From: Brachionus manjavacas
Lineage: Eukaryota > Rotifera > Eurotatoria > Ploima > Brachionidae
Assembly (NCBI GenBank): GCA_019054805.1
Contig: JAHQIY010000002.1
Coordinates: forward strand, 9,362,001-9,426,000
Reading direction: 5' to 3'
DNA length: 64,000 bases
Position numbers and translations under genes: made by a program. The notes beneath the pieces were generated by a model, which searched no databases, was not told where the DNA came from, and saw nothing but the letters and a program-made list of their open reading frames with translations. Every line of letters begins with the position of its first letter. The stretch's first letter is position 1. Shown piece after piece: positions 37,941-48,997 of this stretch.

Positions 37941-38972
37941 GTATTTTTTAAAATATCTTTTTTTTTTAAATTAAATTTAAATTTATCACTTGTCAAGTAA
38001 TTACTTTATTACTTATAAGTAATTTGCTTATTTCTGAATACTGAACGATAATATACGCCATTTATTAAAACAATTAAGGATTATTTTTTTTGAATAATCG
38101 TAGTTATTTTATTTTTAAATATTCTATATTAAATTATATAGTTAATCTTATTTTAATTATTTTGAAAAATTTTTTTGTCATATTTTTATGATTTACTATT
38201 TTAAGAAAAATAAAACAGTCAAAAATTATCTTTCTTTTTTAAGAATAAAGCTTTTACTTTAAAATAATCGTATTATTATTGATTTTCAAGCAAAGTACTT
38301 TCAGAATTTTAGCAGATTGTTAAATAAGGTGAATATAAACTTTGATAAATTTGACCCAAAATATTTAAGATTTAAAGAAAAAATAGTAATTTCAGTTCTT
38401 TCATTTTTTTTAAATTTTTAAATTTTTTATAATATTTATAAAATTTCTTTTTTTTAATAACAAATCATTCTATGTTCTTCGGCATATCATGTTACTTCCA
38501 TGCTTCTCCTAAGGCTTCCAATAATGGCTCTTAAATGGATTATTATTAAATGGGTATTTATATTAATTATTTAGGTGTAAAAATAAATATTTTTTGGATA
38601 TTTTTTTTTTTGAAATTATTGCAAAAGAAATAAAAACTGGGTACATAAAAATTATTCTTGGGTAAAAGAAAAATTGGAGCACTTTAACTTACTACTAATC
38701 CAAAAGAATGGAAAACTCTATCCTACAGTTAGTATAGGGAACCTTTACCTAACTAGCTTGTAAGTTGCATCAGCATGAAAATGAGTAGAAATCGAATTAT
38801 TATTTAATAATCTTATTGATTAGAGAAAAAAAGAAATTTTAGCCCCTTATAGCTGTATCAAATTTGGTGCATTTTAACCTTTCCTTTACTATACTTTTTT
38901 CTGCATCATCGGCGTTGTCAAATGTTTGAAAAATTTCCCAAATGGGCATTTTTGTTATCTTCTTTTGAGATT
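37941..38972. other. AT-rich intergenic DNA, no gene recognised
   Basis: No convincing exon or RNA gene. A 60-codon open frame beginning at 38922 runs into the repeat block that starts at about 38973, and its second half is repeated elsewhere in the window, so I do not treat it as a gene. Confidence 0.5.
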
Positions 38973-39495
38973 TATGGACTGTTTCATGAGTTTATTTTTT
39001 TTTGGCAAAAAGACCATAACTTTGTTAATATTTTTCAATCTGTTAAAAGATTCGGAAAATTTAGTTGTTCAGCTTCATATAGAGTACCTATAAATCGTAA
39101 TTGAAAAAATATTAAGGAAATTAGGAACTCAAGGCAAACTTTTACAAATCCCCAAATGAACACTTAAATACTTGATTATTTTAATTAACACTCTTTCAAT
39201 ATTTTAAGCACTCAAATTATTTATTTATAATATCAAAATTGATTTTTTGCTGAATACCCAATTATATTAATAAATACTCATTTAAATGAAAGCCCTCCTA
39301 AATTTTGAATTAGAATTTTGACAATCTAGTTTCTTCCAGACGAATCGTTTTTCTTTACGATTCTAGAGTCATGCAAATGCATGTTTCGTGATCTGATTTA
39401 CGAATGATTTTGATTTTTGGTTTATTAAATAATAATAATTGATCATATTTTACATAAAAATTAAACAAATCATAAAATTTATTTATTTTTTTTTA
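38973..39495. repeat. First, shorter copy of the 1.2-kb block (lacks the ~260-bp spacer)
   Basis: Homology to 47649, 56600 and 57812 starts at GGACTGTTTCATGAG. It continues through GGCAAAAAGACCATAAC to a hairpin element at about 39328-39395 (GAATCGT-loop-ACGATTC, then CATGCAAATGCATG and TCGTGATCTGATTTACGA). The other copies contain this hairpin element twice, separated by about 260 bp. Here the left part is like the first occurrence (CAATCTAGTTTC) and the right part like the second (GATTCTAGAGTC), as expected from recombination between the two, or from the state before duplication. Confidence 0.75.
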
Positions 39496-40058
39496 ATATT
39501 ATTTATTGTTTATTTTTTTATTTTTTTTTCAAAAATTTTTATTCTTAGTCAATAAAAATAAATAGAGAGGTGATAATTTGTCATGCAATAGAAAATTAAA
39601 AACAACCAAAATTTTAAAAGAAAATTAGGAAAATAAATCTTCTTAAATTTTATTTTATGCATAAAAGGTTCAAAAAGTATGCTGCACTATGCTGCAATAT
39701 TTTTTTAATATTTTTTATTAATTTTAATTTTAATTTATCAAAAAAATGAAGAATTTTTGTTCAATTTGTATTTGAAATTCACAACACCTTCAAACTTCGG
39801 AAACAATTTACTATGTACCAAATTTTTTTGATTTTCTCATTTAAATAAAATGTTAATAATTGTTTTTCATTATTTAAGTTCCAAGTATTCTTTAAATTCA
39901 ATCCACATTTTTATGTATTTTAATCTCTTTTTTTAAATTTTATCTAGTTATACCAAAGGTGAAAAAAAAAAAATAAAAAATAAAATATACATTAAGGAGC
40001 ATACTAAATTTTCTTAAAACAAAAAATTTTTCAAAAAATTTCTTTTTTATTTACAAAG

Positions 40059-41772
40059 AAAACTTTGTGGCAAAAACGAGTCCAAAATCGGCTTGTCCAC
40101 TTCCCTTGGCCTGTCTTTCTTTGACCAAAAATGCGACGAAGTAACCATCACCAATTCAAAGAAACCAATTGACATTTAGATACCAAGAGAGCGCAATTTG
40201 CCCGACTTTCCATTCCAATATGTGAACACATCCAACTTGACAATATCATCAGGAGGCCAAATACTTCCAAATAGCTTTGTTATCCACTCGGACAATTCTT
40301 CCATTCATTTGGAGATAAGACCTGACATTGACTTGACTCAAATAAACTCTATCGGATACTTAATCCTGATCAAGTTCGGCCTAAGCCCTCTTTTGAACTC
40401 AAGCCACAAAATTTATGACCACTGGCAAATTGTGTGTCCACACACAGCTATTAAATCTTCTTTCCAAAACCAAACTCAGCATGTCCAGTTCACATTTTTC
40501 ATGAACATCAGCCAAGTCAAAGGCCACAAAGGCTTCACTGGCTACGGAATCAGACAATTAACTCAAATTGAATTAAACTTCAATTGTCCCAACAGTTCTC
40601 TCACCGAGCCACCATCGATCAGCAATGATTCCCAATTGTTCACTAGTGACTTTTCTGTCCGAGTGTACACATCGGACTGTTACTATTTGGAAAAATATTC
40701 AGACAAGTGGAAGTCAGATGGAATGGAAATTTTGCCAGATAGCACACTAGAAATGGCCCATTGTCAATCGAGCCACTTGACACAGTTTGCCGGCGGCCTG
40801 GTTGTCCTGCCGTCCAAAATCAACTTTGAGCATGTGTTTGCCAATGTCAGTTTACTGCAAAACCCGGTCATTTACTCAACTGTGATTGCCATTTTGGCTT
40901 TGTATGTGATGAGTGGTGTGTGGGCCTATGTGAATGACAGACGGGACAAAAGAGCTGGTCTGAGTGTCTTGCAGGACAAGTATTCGACAAATAGTTATTT
41001 TTATGAGGTAATTGTGTTCACTGGGAGCAGACAGATTACGGCAACTGATTCCAAGGTGAGCTTGATTTTGAGTGGAGCGATGTGGGCGAAACAGAGCCAA
41101 GGCATTTGATGGACAAAAAGAGAAAAGTGTTGAGACGTGGCGGAATCGACTTGTTTCTAATGGGTGTCGATGGGCCTTTGGGAAATTTAAATTATGTGAG
41201 GATATGGCATGATAATGGCGGCAAGGGAAACATGGCTTCGTGGTACCTCAAATTTGTAATTGTCCACGATGTGAAGACCAGAGAAAAGCACAATTTTTTG
41301 AGCGAAAAGTGGCTCGGAGTGGAAAAAGGAGATGGTCTAATTGACCGGATATTGCCGATAGCTGGCGACAAGCAAAAAACCGAAATAAAGTATTAGGTCA
41401 AAAAACAGGCCAAACAAAACATGAGAGATGGTCACTTGTGGTTTTCGGTCTTTGCCAGACCGGTCCAGAGCAGGTTCACGCGTTTGGACAAAATCACGTG
41501 CTGCTTTGTTCTCTTGGGCATTACGATGCTCATGAACATTTTGTACTATGAGCTTGATTCGGCTTCTAATACTGGCGGAGTTGACATAGGCCCGTTTAGA
41601 ATGACTACTCAACAAATTGGAATTGGTATCATGACTAATTCGATTACGTTTTCGCCTTGTTTTTTGTTCATTCAATTGTTCAGATGATCCAAAGCCAGAA
41701 AGACAATGCATTCACAGATCAAAAAAATACTTGACGAAAATTCCAAGAGAAGAGTCAACGTTCTGAAACCAA
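40059..41772 (+). pseudogene. Polycystin-1-like receptor fragment (GAIN/GPS, PLAT), pseudogene copy 1
   Basis: Polycystin-1-like proteins are membrane receptors with a self-cleaving GAIN/GPS region, a first membrane helix and a cytosolic PLAT domain. The exon seems to open after TTTACAAAG. In order are a GAIN-like region (NSKKPIDI, IPRERNLPDFPFQ, ISQVKGHKGFTGYGIRQLT) and a GPS motif (HCQSSHLTQFAGGLVVLP with the HL/T cleavage site). A helix follows (YSTVIAILALYVMSGVWAYV), then PLAT (YFYEVIVFTGSRQITA... RGGIDLFLMGVDGPLG...VRIWHDNGGKGNMASWYLKF) and a second helix (ITCCFVLLGITMLMNILYY). Lesions are TAG at 40177-40179 where family members carry Trp (IWIPR), a frameshift at about 41075-41080 in LSG/DVGETE, TAG at 41394-41396 and TGA at 41685-41687. 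The coding match ends at VNVLKP with a possible GTAACA donor; no later exon is found. GC content is far above the flanks. It differs from copy 2 by only two residues in the 303-codon segment. Confidence 0.9.
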
Positions 41773-42035
41773 GTAACAAAAATTATTTTTTTTTTTTTTT
41801 TGATGAAATTTGATTTTTTTCTATTTATAAAAAATTAAAAATTAAATTGTTTGACTTTGAAAAAACCTTTAAAATTTCTATTTTTTTTCTTTTGCACAAG
41901 ATTGAATAAATCCTTTGATGGTTTTATGAAATTCAGTACAAAATGATAAAATTTTGTCATTTTTTTTGTTCTTTAAAGAACGGAAAAAAATCGAGAAAAA
42001 TTGAATAACTTTTTTTTCCAAATGTTACTAAATTC

Positions 42036-42243
42036 AAAATTAATTCTGTAAATGTAACACAGTGCAACATTCAAAGTTGCATCAACTATCAAGGTCTGCT
42101 AAATTTGCAGAGTTTAGCAGAAATTAAATTTCAATATAATCAAGTGAGTTCATTTTGCAGAGATTTTGCACATCATTAGCAGACTCTTACAGTTGATTCA
42201 ACTTTGAATGTTACACAATGCTGCATTCACAGAATTAATTTTA
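42036..42243. repeat. Foldback element with ~70-bp arms, copy 1
   Basis: The left arm (AAAATTAATTCTGTAAATG... CAACATTCAAAGTTG...ATCAACT, 42036-42100) is the imperfect reverse complement of 42172-42243 (AGTTGATTCAACTTTGAATG ... CAGAATTAATTTT). The arms continue inward weakly (GGTCTGCTAA / TTAGCAGACT), and a smaller hairpin (CTGCTAAA...TTTAGCAG) lies between them. Outward similarity (AATAACTTTTTT / AATTACTTTTTT) suggests even longer arms. It has no coding capacity. It could be a miniature inverted-repeat transposon or a source of a hairpin RNA. Confidence 0.75.
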
Positions 42244-44111
42244 AACTTTTATAAAAAAGTAATTTAATTTTTATACACTTTGTTCTGTTCTGTTGTACTG
42301 AACTTCACAAAACCTATTTTGACACCTTAAAAAAATCACAATAAAAGACATATTTTTTCACATTTCTTGATTGAAACCTCTTATTAAATAATAACTTTAC
42401 GTTCGTAATTTTACGTTAACTTTCTAGAAATCCAACTAATAGACTAATAAAAACCAAAAAGGCGAAAATAGCTTCAATAATGTGTTAATTTTGGTAAAGG
42501 AATATGGAAAATTAATTAAGTCAAAAGTCAAAGGGACTTGGACAAGTTTTTCCTTTTTCAGGTCAAGTCAAAACTTTGACTTTTTTTCATTTTTTTCATT
42601 TTTTTTGTAAGAGAAATTGATTGATTTCGATCTAAATTATTTTCATTCTGGCCTTCATTGAAAACTTAATTTTCAATTATAAAGTCAAAGTCAGATTTTG
42701 ACTTCTTTAACTTTTCGATACATTTTGGATTTTACAATTAAATTTTTACTAAAGAATTTAGCAGAATAATTTTTTTTTTTAATTTTTGACTAAAATTTAC
42801 CATAAAAAATGAAATACGTTAATTAACGTAAAATGACGTAAATCTCCGTAAAAAGGAAAATTACATAAATTGACCAAAAATCCAAATATCGTGGCAGTTT
42901 GTAAGAAAAAATTAAATTGACTCAACACAAACAAAAAAATATATTATTTCAATGTTTTTGCTGGACCTTAAGTTTGTAGCAAAGTACCTGCGGATCAAAT
43001 CAAATTAAATTAAATTCACCCAAACATAATTTTATTTATTTTTTCTAAATTTAATATTTTTCTACAAAAATATAATGAATAACTTAATAATATAAGTTAA
43101 AGAAAATAATAAAACATTCAAGAAATCGAGCATTTTATCGGCATTTTCATTTTTACCAATTTTTTCGTAAAGAACAATACACTGTTTCCATTAAAATTTT
43201 GCCCTTTTTACAATTTATTAAAGAAAAAAGTTTCCAACATAGAATTATATATTAAATGAAAGGTCTTAAACTCATCTTTCGGCAAAAATTATTCTATTTT
43301 TTTAAATTTCCTAATATAAATGTCAATTTTACCAGAATGAAAATACCTTTTTTTCAAAATAAACTTTACATTTGAATCTGCAACGAATATTTCAGGCTAA
43401 AAAATAAAAAAGGCAGTTTTTTTCTTACATTAACTGTTCTATTCATTTTAATATCTTTTTTTTTCTGTTTCGAAATGCTCTGAAATTAGATTATTAATTA
43501 GATATAAATTAAATATCACATGGTTTTATTTTTTCAAAAAACTTTTCAATTGATTTCTTTCTATTTGAAAATTTATCTTTTAATATCTTAAAAAGAGTGT
43601 TAAATTATAAAATAAACATAACATTATTTTTGTTTTTTTATTAATTTGCAAAACAAACTTTACTTTTATTTTTAAATTATTAGAAAATGCTTCTTTACAT
43701 TAGATAATATTTATTAAAATTGGGAAAATATTGAGCAAACATGCTTAAATTTGCTTGATTCAAAATTTTAAAAAAATATTAAACCGTTTTCAAGTTATTC
43801 AAGTTTCGCTGAATTGAAACGAACTTCACAACCCCTTTTTTTCGATCCAAAACCAAAATAGTAAAAAAGCATTTCTATTTTTCCTTTTAGTTACTTTTTA
43901 ACAATTAATGATTAGAATATGTTTATAATATGTTTTATGAATTATGTTGTTAAGTGTGCTTATGAGTTGCCAAGTTGAATGAATTTAAAAACAAAATTTA
44001 GCCCAATTTAAACAAATCATTTCTTTTGTTTTAGATGATTAGATTGTATTTGTTTTTTAGTTTTATTAGTGAATCAATCTGAAAAATTTTTGAAAAAATT
44101 AAGTGTTAGTA
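42244..44111. other. AT-rich spacer between polycystin pseudogene and galE, copy 1
   Basis: I see no exon. It contains a perfect 16-bp palindrome, TACGTTAATTAACGTA, at 42815-42830 and several short AAGTCAAA/TTTGACTT inverted motifs at 42520-42710. The part near 44000-44111 would hold the galE promoter, but I recognise no specific element. Confidence 0.5.
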
Positions 44112-45177
44112 ATGGACAGGCTTATTCTAGTAACTGGTGGAGGTGGGTATATAGGTTCCCATTGCGTTATAGATCTAATCAAAGATGGATTCGAAGTTGT
44201 TGTAATAGACAACTGGAGCAATTCTAAAGAAGGTAGTTTATTTAGCTTATTTTTAGATAAATAAGAAATTTTTTTAAAAGAATGCATCAAGAGACTAGAA
44301 AAAATAACTGGGAAAAAAATAACAACGTTTACTGTAGACATACGTGATAAATTTCAGCTTGGCAAAGTATTCGAAAATTTTAAATTTTCTGCAGTTTTAC
44401 ATTTAGCTGCATTTAAAGCCGTCGGTGAATCCTGCGAAAAACCTATCGAATACTTTATTAATAATGTTTGCGGAAGTTTAAATGTTCTTGAAATGATGAA
44501 AAAATATAAAGTTAAAAATATTGTCTTTTCAAGTAGCTGTACTGTTTATGGAATTCCCGAATATCTGCCTTTAGACGAAAACCATCCAGTAAATAATGAC
44601 AATATTACCAACCCTTATGGTAGAAGTAAATTTATGGTAGAAAATATACTGCAAGATCTGTTTAAAACAGACAGATCATGGAATATTGTAATACTACGAT
44701 ATTTTAACCCAGCAGGGGCACATGAATCAGGTTTGATAGGAGAAGACCCACAGGGTGAACCAAATAATCTTTTGCCCTATATTAGTCAAGTTGCGGCAAA
44801 AAGACTCAAAGAGGTTAAAATCTTCGGTAATGACTATGACACCAAAGACGGAACCGGGGTAAGAGATTATATACACATAAGTGATTTGTCAAAAGCACAT
44901 TGTCTTGCAATTGCTAAATTAAGACAGAGTCCTGGACTAAAAATTTACAATCTTGGAACAGGCCAAGGATTTTCTGTTTTAGAAATGGTTACCACTTTTG
45001 AAAAATAACAGGTATTTCAATAAAAAAACGATTTGTGGAAAGAAGACCTGGTGATGTGGCTGGCATTTTTCAATATCTGATTTGGCTCAGAAAGAATTAG
45101 GATGGAAGATTTCTAAAAATTTAGAAGACATTTGTCGTGACATGTGGAATTGGCAATTGCAAAATCCTAAAGTTTAA
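44112..45177 (+). pseudogene. galE: UDP-glucose 4-epimerase, copy 1 (two 1-nt deletions near the 3' end)
   Basis: GalE interconverts UDP-glucose and UDP-galactose with bound NAD, in the Leloir pathway in the cytosol. Exon 1 (44112-44232, 40 codons + 1 nt) begins [19 protein letters not shown] with the Rossmann glycine motif and Asp33 for NAD. A 48-nt intron (44233-44280, GTAGTT...AAAAG) joins in frame to exon 2. Key residues are HLAAFKAVGES (81-91), SSSCTVYG with Ser126, catalytic Tyr153 and Lys157 in [17 protein letters not shown], and [11 protein letters not shown]. The full length would be 339 residues, normal for the family (human is 348). The frame stops at 45006-45008 because an A run (45001-45005) is one base shorter than in copy 2. 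A T run (45066-45070) is also one shorter. The missing C-terminal ~50 residues help form the sugar-binding part. If the run lengths are assembly errors, this copy would be intact. Confidence 0.88.
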
Positions 45178-46076
45178 AAATATTCTTCAATTCTTTAAAG
45201 AAAATCTTAAACGAATTATATTCAATGCATAATTAATAATTTAGAACATAAATTTATTAAAAAGTAGATTTTGCCTAAATATAAAACCAAATATTAAATA
45301 AAATTTTTTTGCAGAAAATTTTTTAATCTTCTTACTTTAAAATTTGCTGTTCCTTTAATTAATTGTCCTTAAATAATTTTTACTTGACAATTAATTGAAT
45401 AAATAATTTTTAAATTTGGCAGTTTGATGTTAAAAAAAAGAATACTTCAGCTTAGTTTTTTTAAATCTTTTCATGATCTTTTCAACACTTAAATAGATCA
45501 CAGGTAATTTTTCTTAATGCTTATTTGAGTTATTTAACATTATGTTTGTGACTAAATATTAAATTTGTGATTTTTAGGGATAAAATTGGACGGAAGAACT
45601 GAGGAATCAAAATCAAATCAATAATAAAATTTTGAATATTTAAAAGTTTAAATCAATTAAATTGAATGCTTTTCTAAAATCAATTAAAAATGATAAAGTT
45701 TTTGGCTTCTTTTAACTAGCTAAGTCTAAATTATAAAGTTATTCAAGAAGTGCTGTTTGACGTAAATGTCTCCGCAAAAAACTATGCTTAACATTAGAGA
45801 AAACATGATTCGATTTTAGGTGATTGAGATTTGATTAGATAAAAGCTTTTCAACCGTAAAGTATTTAAAAAAAAATGATTTTTGTTCACTTAATTATTAA
45901 CAATTATTTTTATTGTATAAGAATAAAGTTTAATTTATAATTCTAGGTTTTTTGTGTGTAATTTAATTTGAATTTTTTTATCTCAATTGAAAATTTAGCT
46001 TTAAACAAAAAGGAAAAACATTTTATTATTTCTGTAATTTTTGTGTTCAAAAATTAAAAAATCCAAATTTTTCGAC
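45178..46076. other. AT-rich spacer after galE, copy 1
   Basis: A short exon-like stretch after a TTTTTAG acceptor at about 45577 (IKLDGRTEESKSNQ then stop) is repeated in copy 2 but is too short to support as a gene. Nothing else is seen. The same spacer lies at 54139-55032. Confidence 0.35.
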
Positions 46077-46961
46077 ATGATTCAAGTTTTGTTTTTATTT
46101 AATTTAATCTTAGGTAATAAATATATATAAATTAATATATATAAATTCTGGATCAACTTGGTCACATTTATTGTGATCCTAAAAGCACACTTTAAACTAA
46201 AAATTTTATTTTTTTAAATTAAAATAATTTTAAAAAAATCAAAGGGTTTGAGTACTATTATTTTAAATGAACGCGGAACTACTTTGAATACGGACTTTGA
46301 GCGAGCTGTAACCCTACCGGATTACTATGATACAGATTTGGAAAATTTCTGGACTCAACCATGTAATTTTGTCTTTAATTTTATATATTTTCTCAGTAAG
46401 AGTCTTTGTCCTTGAGTTAAAATATAAATCCAAAAAATGAAGATTTTTTAAAATAGTTTTTAATTATTTTAATTAGTAGATTAACGACAATTTTAAAATA
46501 ATTTCTGTTTGACAAAATAAATTGAAAATTACTCAAAATTATAAAATTTTTAATTTATGAGTTCTGTTTTGTTATTTTATTTATTTTTTTATCAATAAAC
46601 GCTTAATATAGGCGTCATTAATTTCGTAGAAAAAAATGGGTGATTAATTAAAAATTAAAAAAATGAAACCAAAATAGCATTGCACAAAAATCAATCTCTC
46701 AAAATTTTTTTATTTAAAATATTAATCAATACATAAAATTAAAGATGGTTTAATTTTTAATTTTGTTTAAGTTTTTGAATTTAATTGCTACAAAACTCGA
46801 AATTTAGTTTTAATTAAAAAAAAGATGAAAATTGGCACTTAATTTTAATACTAATTCTAAGAGGCGAAAAAATTGAATCATTTGATATATAAATAATTTT
46901 ATTAGAACCTTCTTTTAAGGCTTTAAGTGTAACCGAACATGTTGATTCATATCCTATTTAA
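46077..46961 (+). CDS. Possible small secreted-protein gene, three exons, copy 1 (phases do not join)
   Basis: Exon 1 (46077-46113) encodes MIQVLFLFNLIL, a signal-peptide-like hydrophobic start ending at a TTAG/GTAATA donor. Exon 2 (46245-46362) follows a CAAAG acceptor and encodes GLSTIILNERGTTLNTDF, then ERAVTLPDYYDTDLENFWTQ, ending at a CCAT/GTAATT donor. A third stretch (46906-46961) after TTATTAG encodes PSFKALSVTEHVDSYPI and a stop. The GC content and composition of exon 2 are clearly protein-like. As drawn, the exon 1-2 junction is out of phase by one and the exon 2-3 junction would create TAA, so either the exons belong to different models or the gene is decayed. No family is recognised. 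Confidence 0.3.
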
Positions 46962-47214
46962 TAATATTAATTAACACCAAAAATTCAAATTTAGCTCTCT
47001 TTATAAAAAAAACTCTTTTAAAAAAAATGAAAAAAGCTAATTTGTATTACATTCCGAGCAGTGGTCTTTATTTTCTATTTGATTTCGATTTTGACAAAAA
47101 AAATATTTACCTAAATTAATAAATATTGAATTAATCTTCTTTTTCATTGCATTTGCTAGATAATTCTTGTTCAATTTTTAAGAAATTTTGATTTTTAGAA
47201 AAGAAATTTTCTAA
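46962..47214. other. AT-rich DNA up to the duplication junction
   Basis: I see no gene. A GAAATTTTCTAAATATT sequence at the right end marks where the second unit's flanking block begins. Confidence 0.5.
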
Positions 47215-48432
47215 ATATTATTTATTGTTTATTTTTTTTTATTTTTTTTTCAAAAATTTTTATTCTTAGTCAATAAAAATAAATAGAGAGGTGATAATTT
47301 GTCATGCAATAGAAAATTAAAAACAACCAAAATTTTAAAAGAAAATTAGGAAAATAAATCTTCTTAAATTTTATTTTAGGCATAAAAGGTTCAAAAAAGT
47401 ATGCTGCACTATGCTGCAATATTTTTTTAATATTTTTTATTAATTTTAATTTTAATTTATCAAAAAAATGAAGAATTTTTGTTCAATTTGTATTTGAAAT
47501 TCACAACACCTTCAAACTTCGGAAACAATTTACTATGTACCAAATTTTTTTGATTTTCTCATTTAAATAAAATGTTAATAATCGTTTTTCATTATTTAAG
47601 TTCCAAGTATTCTTTAAATTCAATCTACATTTTTATGTATTTTAATCTCTGGACTGTTTCATGAGTTTATTTTTTTTTGGCAAAAAGACCATAACTTTGC
47701 TAATATTTTTCAATCTGTTAAAAGATTCGGAAAATTTAGTTGTTCAGCTTCATATAGAGTACCTATAAATCGTAATTGAAAAAATATTAAGGAAATTAGG
47801 AACTCAAGGCAAACTTTTACAAATCCCCAAATGAACACTTAAATACTTGATTATTTTAATTAACACTCTTTCAATATTTTAAGCACTCAAATTATTTATT
47901 TATAATATCAAAATTGATTTTTTGCTGAATACCCAATTATATTAATAAATAGTCATTTAAATGAAAGCCCTCCTAAATTTTGAATTAGAATTTTGACAAT
48001 CTAGTTTCTTCCAGACGAATCGTTTTTCTTTACGATTCCACAGTCATGCAAATGCATGTTTCGTGATCTGATTTACGAATGATTTTGATTTTTTGTTTTG
48101 AAATAAATTTAAATTGATCATATTTAAAAACTTTAAGATTTTGCATTTAAACTTTTTTTCAAAAATAAAAGTTTAATATAAGCGTGATTTTTTACTTTAT
48201 AGTTCATATTAAATATGTTTAGTTGCTAATTTATAAAACCCAACATCAAAATTACAGACAATCTGGTTTCTTCCAGACGAATCGTTTTTCTTTACGATTC
48301 TAGAGTCATGCAAATGCATGTTTCGTGATCTGATTTACGAATGATTTTGATTTTTGGTTTATTAAATAATAATAATTGATCATATTTTACATAAAAATTA
48401 AACAAATCATAAAATTTATTTATTTTTTTTTA
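47215..48432. repeat. 1.2-kb block between units 1 and 2
   Basis: This ~1218-bp block has four parts. The left ~435 bp equals the start of the 7.7-kb unit (ATATTATTTATTG ... TTTAATCTC). It is fused to the GGACTGTTTCATGAG segment, followed by hairpin element 1 (about 47998-48065), a ~200-bp spacer, and hairpin element 2 (about 48260-48330). It occurs once here and twice in tandem at 56166-58595. Confidence 0.85.
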
Positions 48433-48997
48433 ATATTATTTATTGTTTATTTTTTTTTATTTTTTTTTCAAAAATTTTTATTCTTAGTCAATAAAAATAA
48501 ATAGAGAGGTGATAATTTGTCATGCAATAGAAAATTAAAAACAACCAAAATTTTAAAAGAAAATTAGGAAAATAAATCTTCTTAAATTTTATTTTAGGCA
48601 TAAAAGGTTCAAAAAAGTATGCTGCACTATGCTGCAATATTTTTTTAATATTTTTATTAATTTTAATTTTAATTTATCAAAAAAATGAAGAATTTTTGTT
48701 CAATTTGTATTTGAAATTCACAACACCTTCAAACTTCGGAAACAATTTACTATGTACCAAATTTTTTTGATTTTCTCATTTAAATAAAATGTTAATAATC
48801 GTTTTTCATTATTTAAGTTCCAAGTATTCTTTAAATTCAATCCACATTTTTATGTATTTTAATCTCTTTTTTTAAATTTTATCTAGTTATACCAAAGGTG
48901 AAAAAAAAAAAATAAAAAATAAAATATACATTAAGGAGCATACTAAATTTTCTTAAAACAAAAAATTTTTCAAAAAATTTCTTTTTTATTTACAAAG

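Larger units (their letters stand above)
39496..47214. repeat. Tandem duplication unit, copy 1 (~7.7 kb)
   Basis: From ATATTATTTATTGTTTA at 39496 the sequence is repeated almost base for base at 48433 and, in part, at 58596. It holds a polycystin pseudogene, a foldback element, galE and a set of small exons. The right end (…AAATTTTCTA at 47214) abuts another ATATTATTTATTGTTTA, marking the duplication junction. Confidence 0.9.

Noticed and set aside
38922..39104. 60-codon plus-strand frame
   Set aside because: Its second half is the repeated block found at 47649, 56600 and 57812, where the frame is not kept; composition is low-complexity Phe/Ile.
40876..41100. 74-codon minus-strand frames opposite the polycystin pseudogenes (also at 49815 and 59977)
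   Set aside because: Shadow of the GC-richer coding sequence on the other strand; identical in all three copies only because the units are recent duplicates.
41337..41711. 124-127-codon minus-strand frames opposite the PLAT/second-helix part (also at 50276 and 60438)
   Set aside because: The plus strand has clear PLAT and membrane-helix homology; the antisense frame has no recognisable family.
44099..44341. 80-codon minus-strand frame over galE exon 1 (also 53046-53288)
   Set aside because: It spans the intron and overlaps the clear epimerase exon on the other strand.
44112..45177. Recent bacterial transfer of galE
   Set aside because: It has a 48-nt spliceosomal intron of the local size and an animal-like sequence (LDEn[22 protein letters not shown]).
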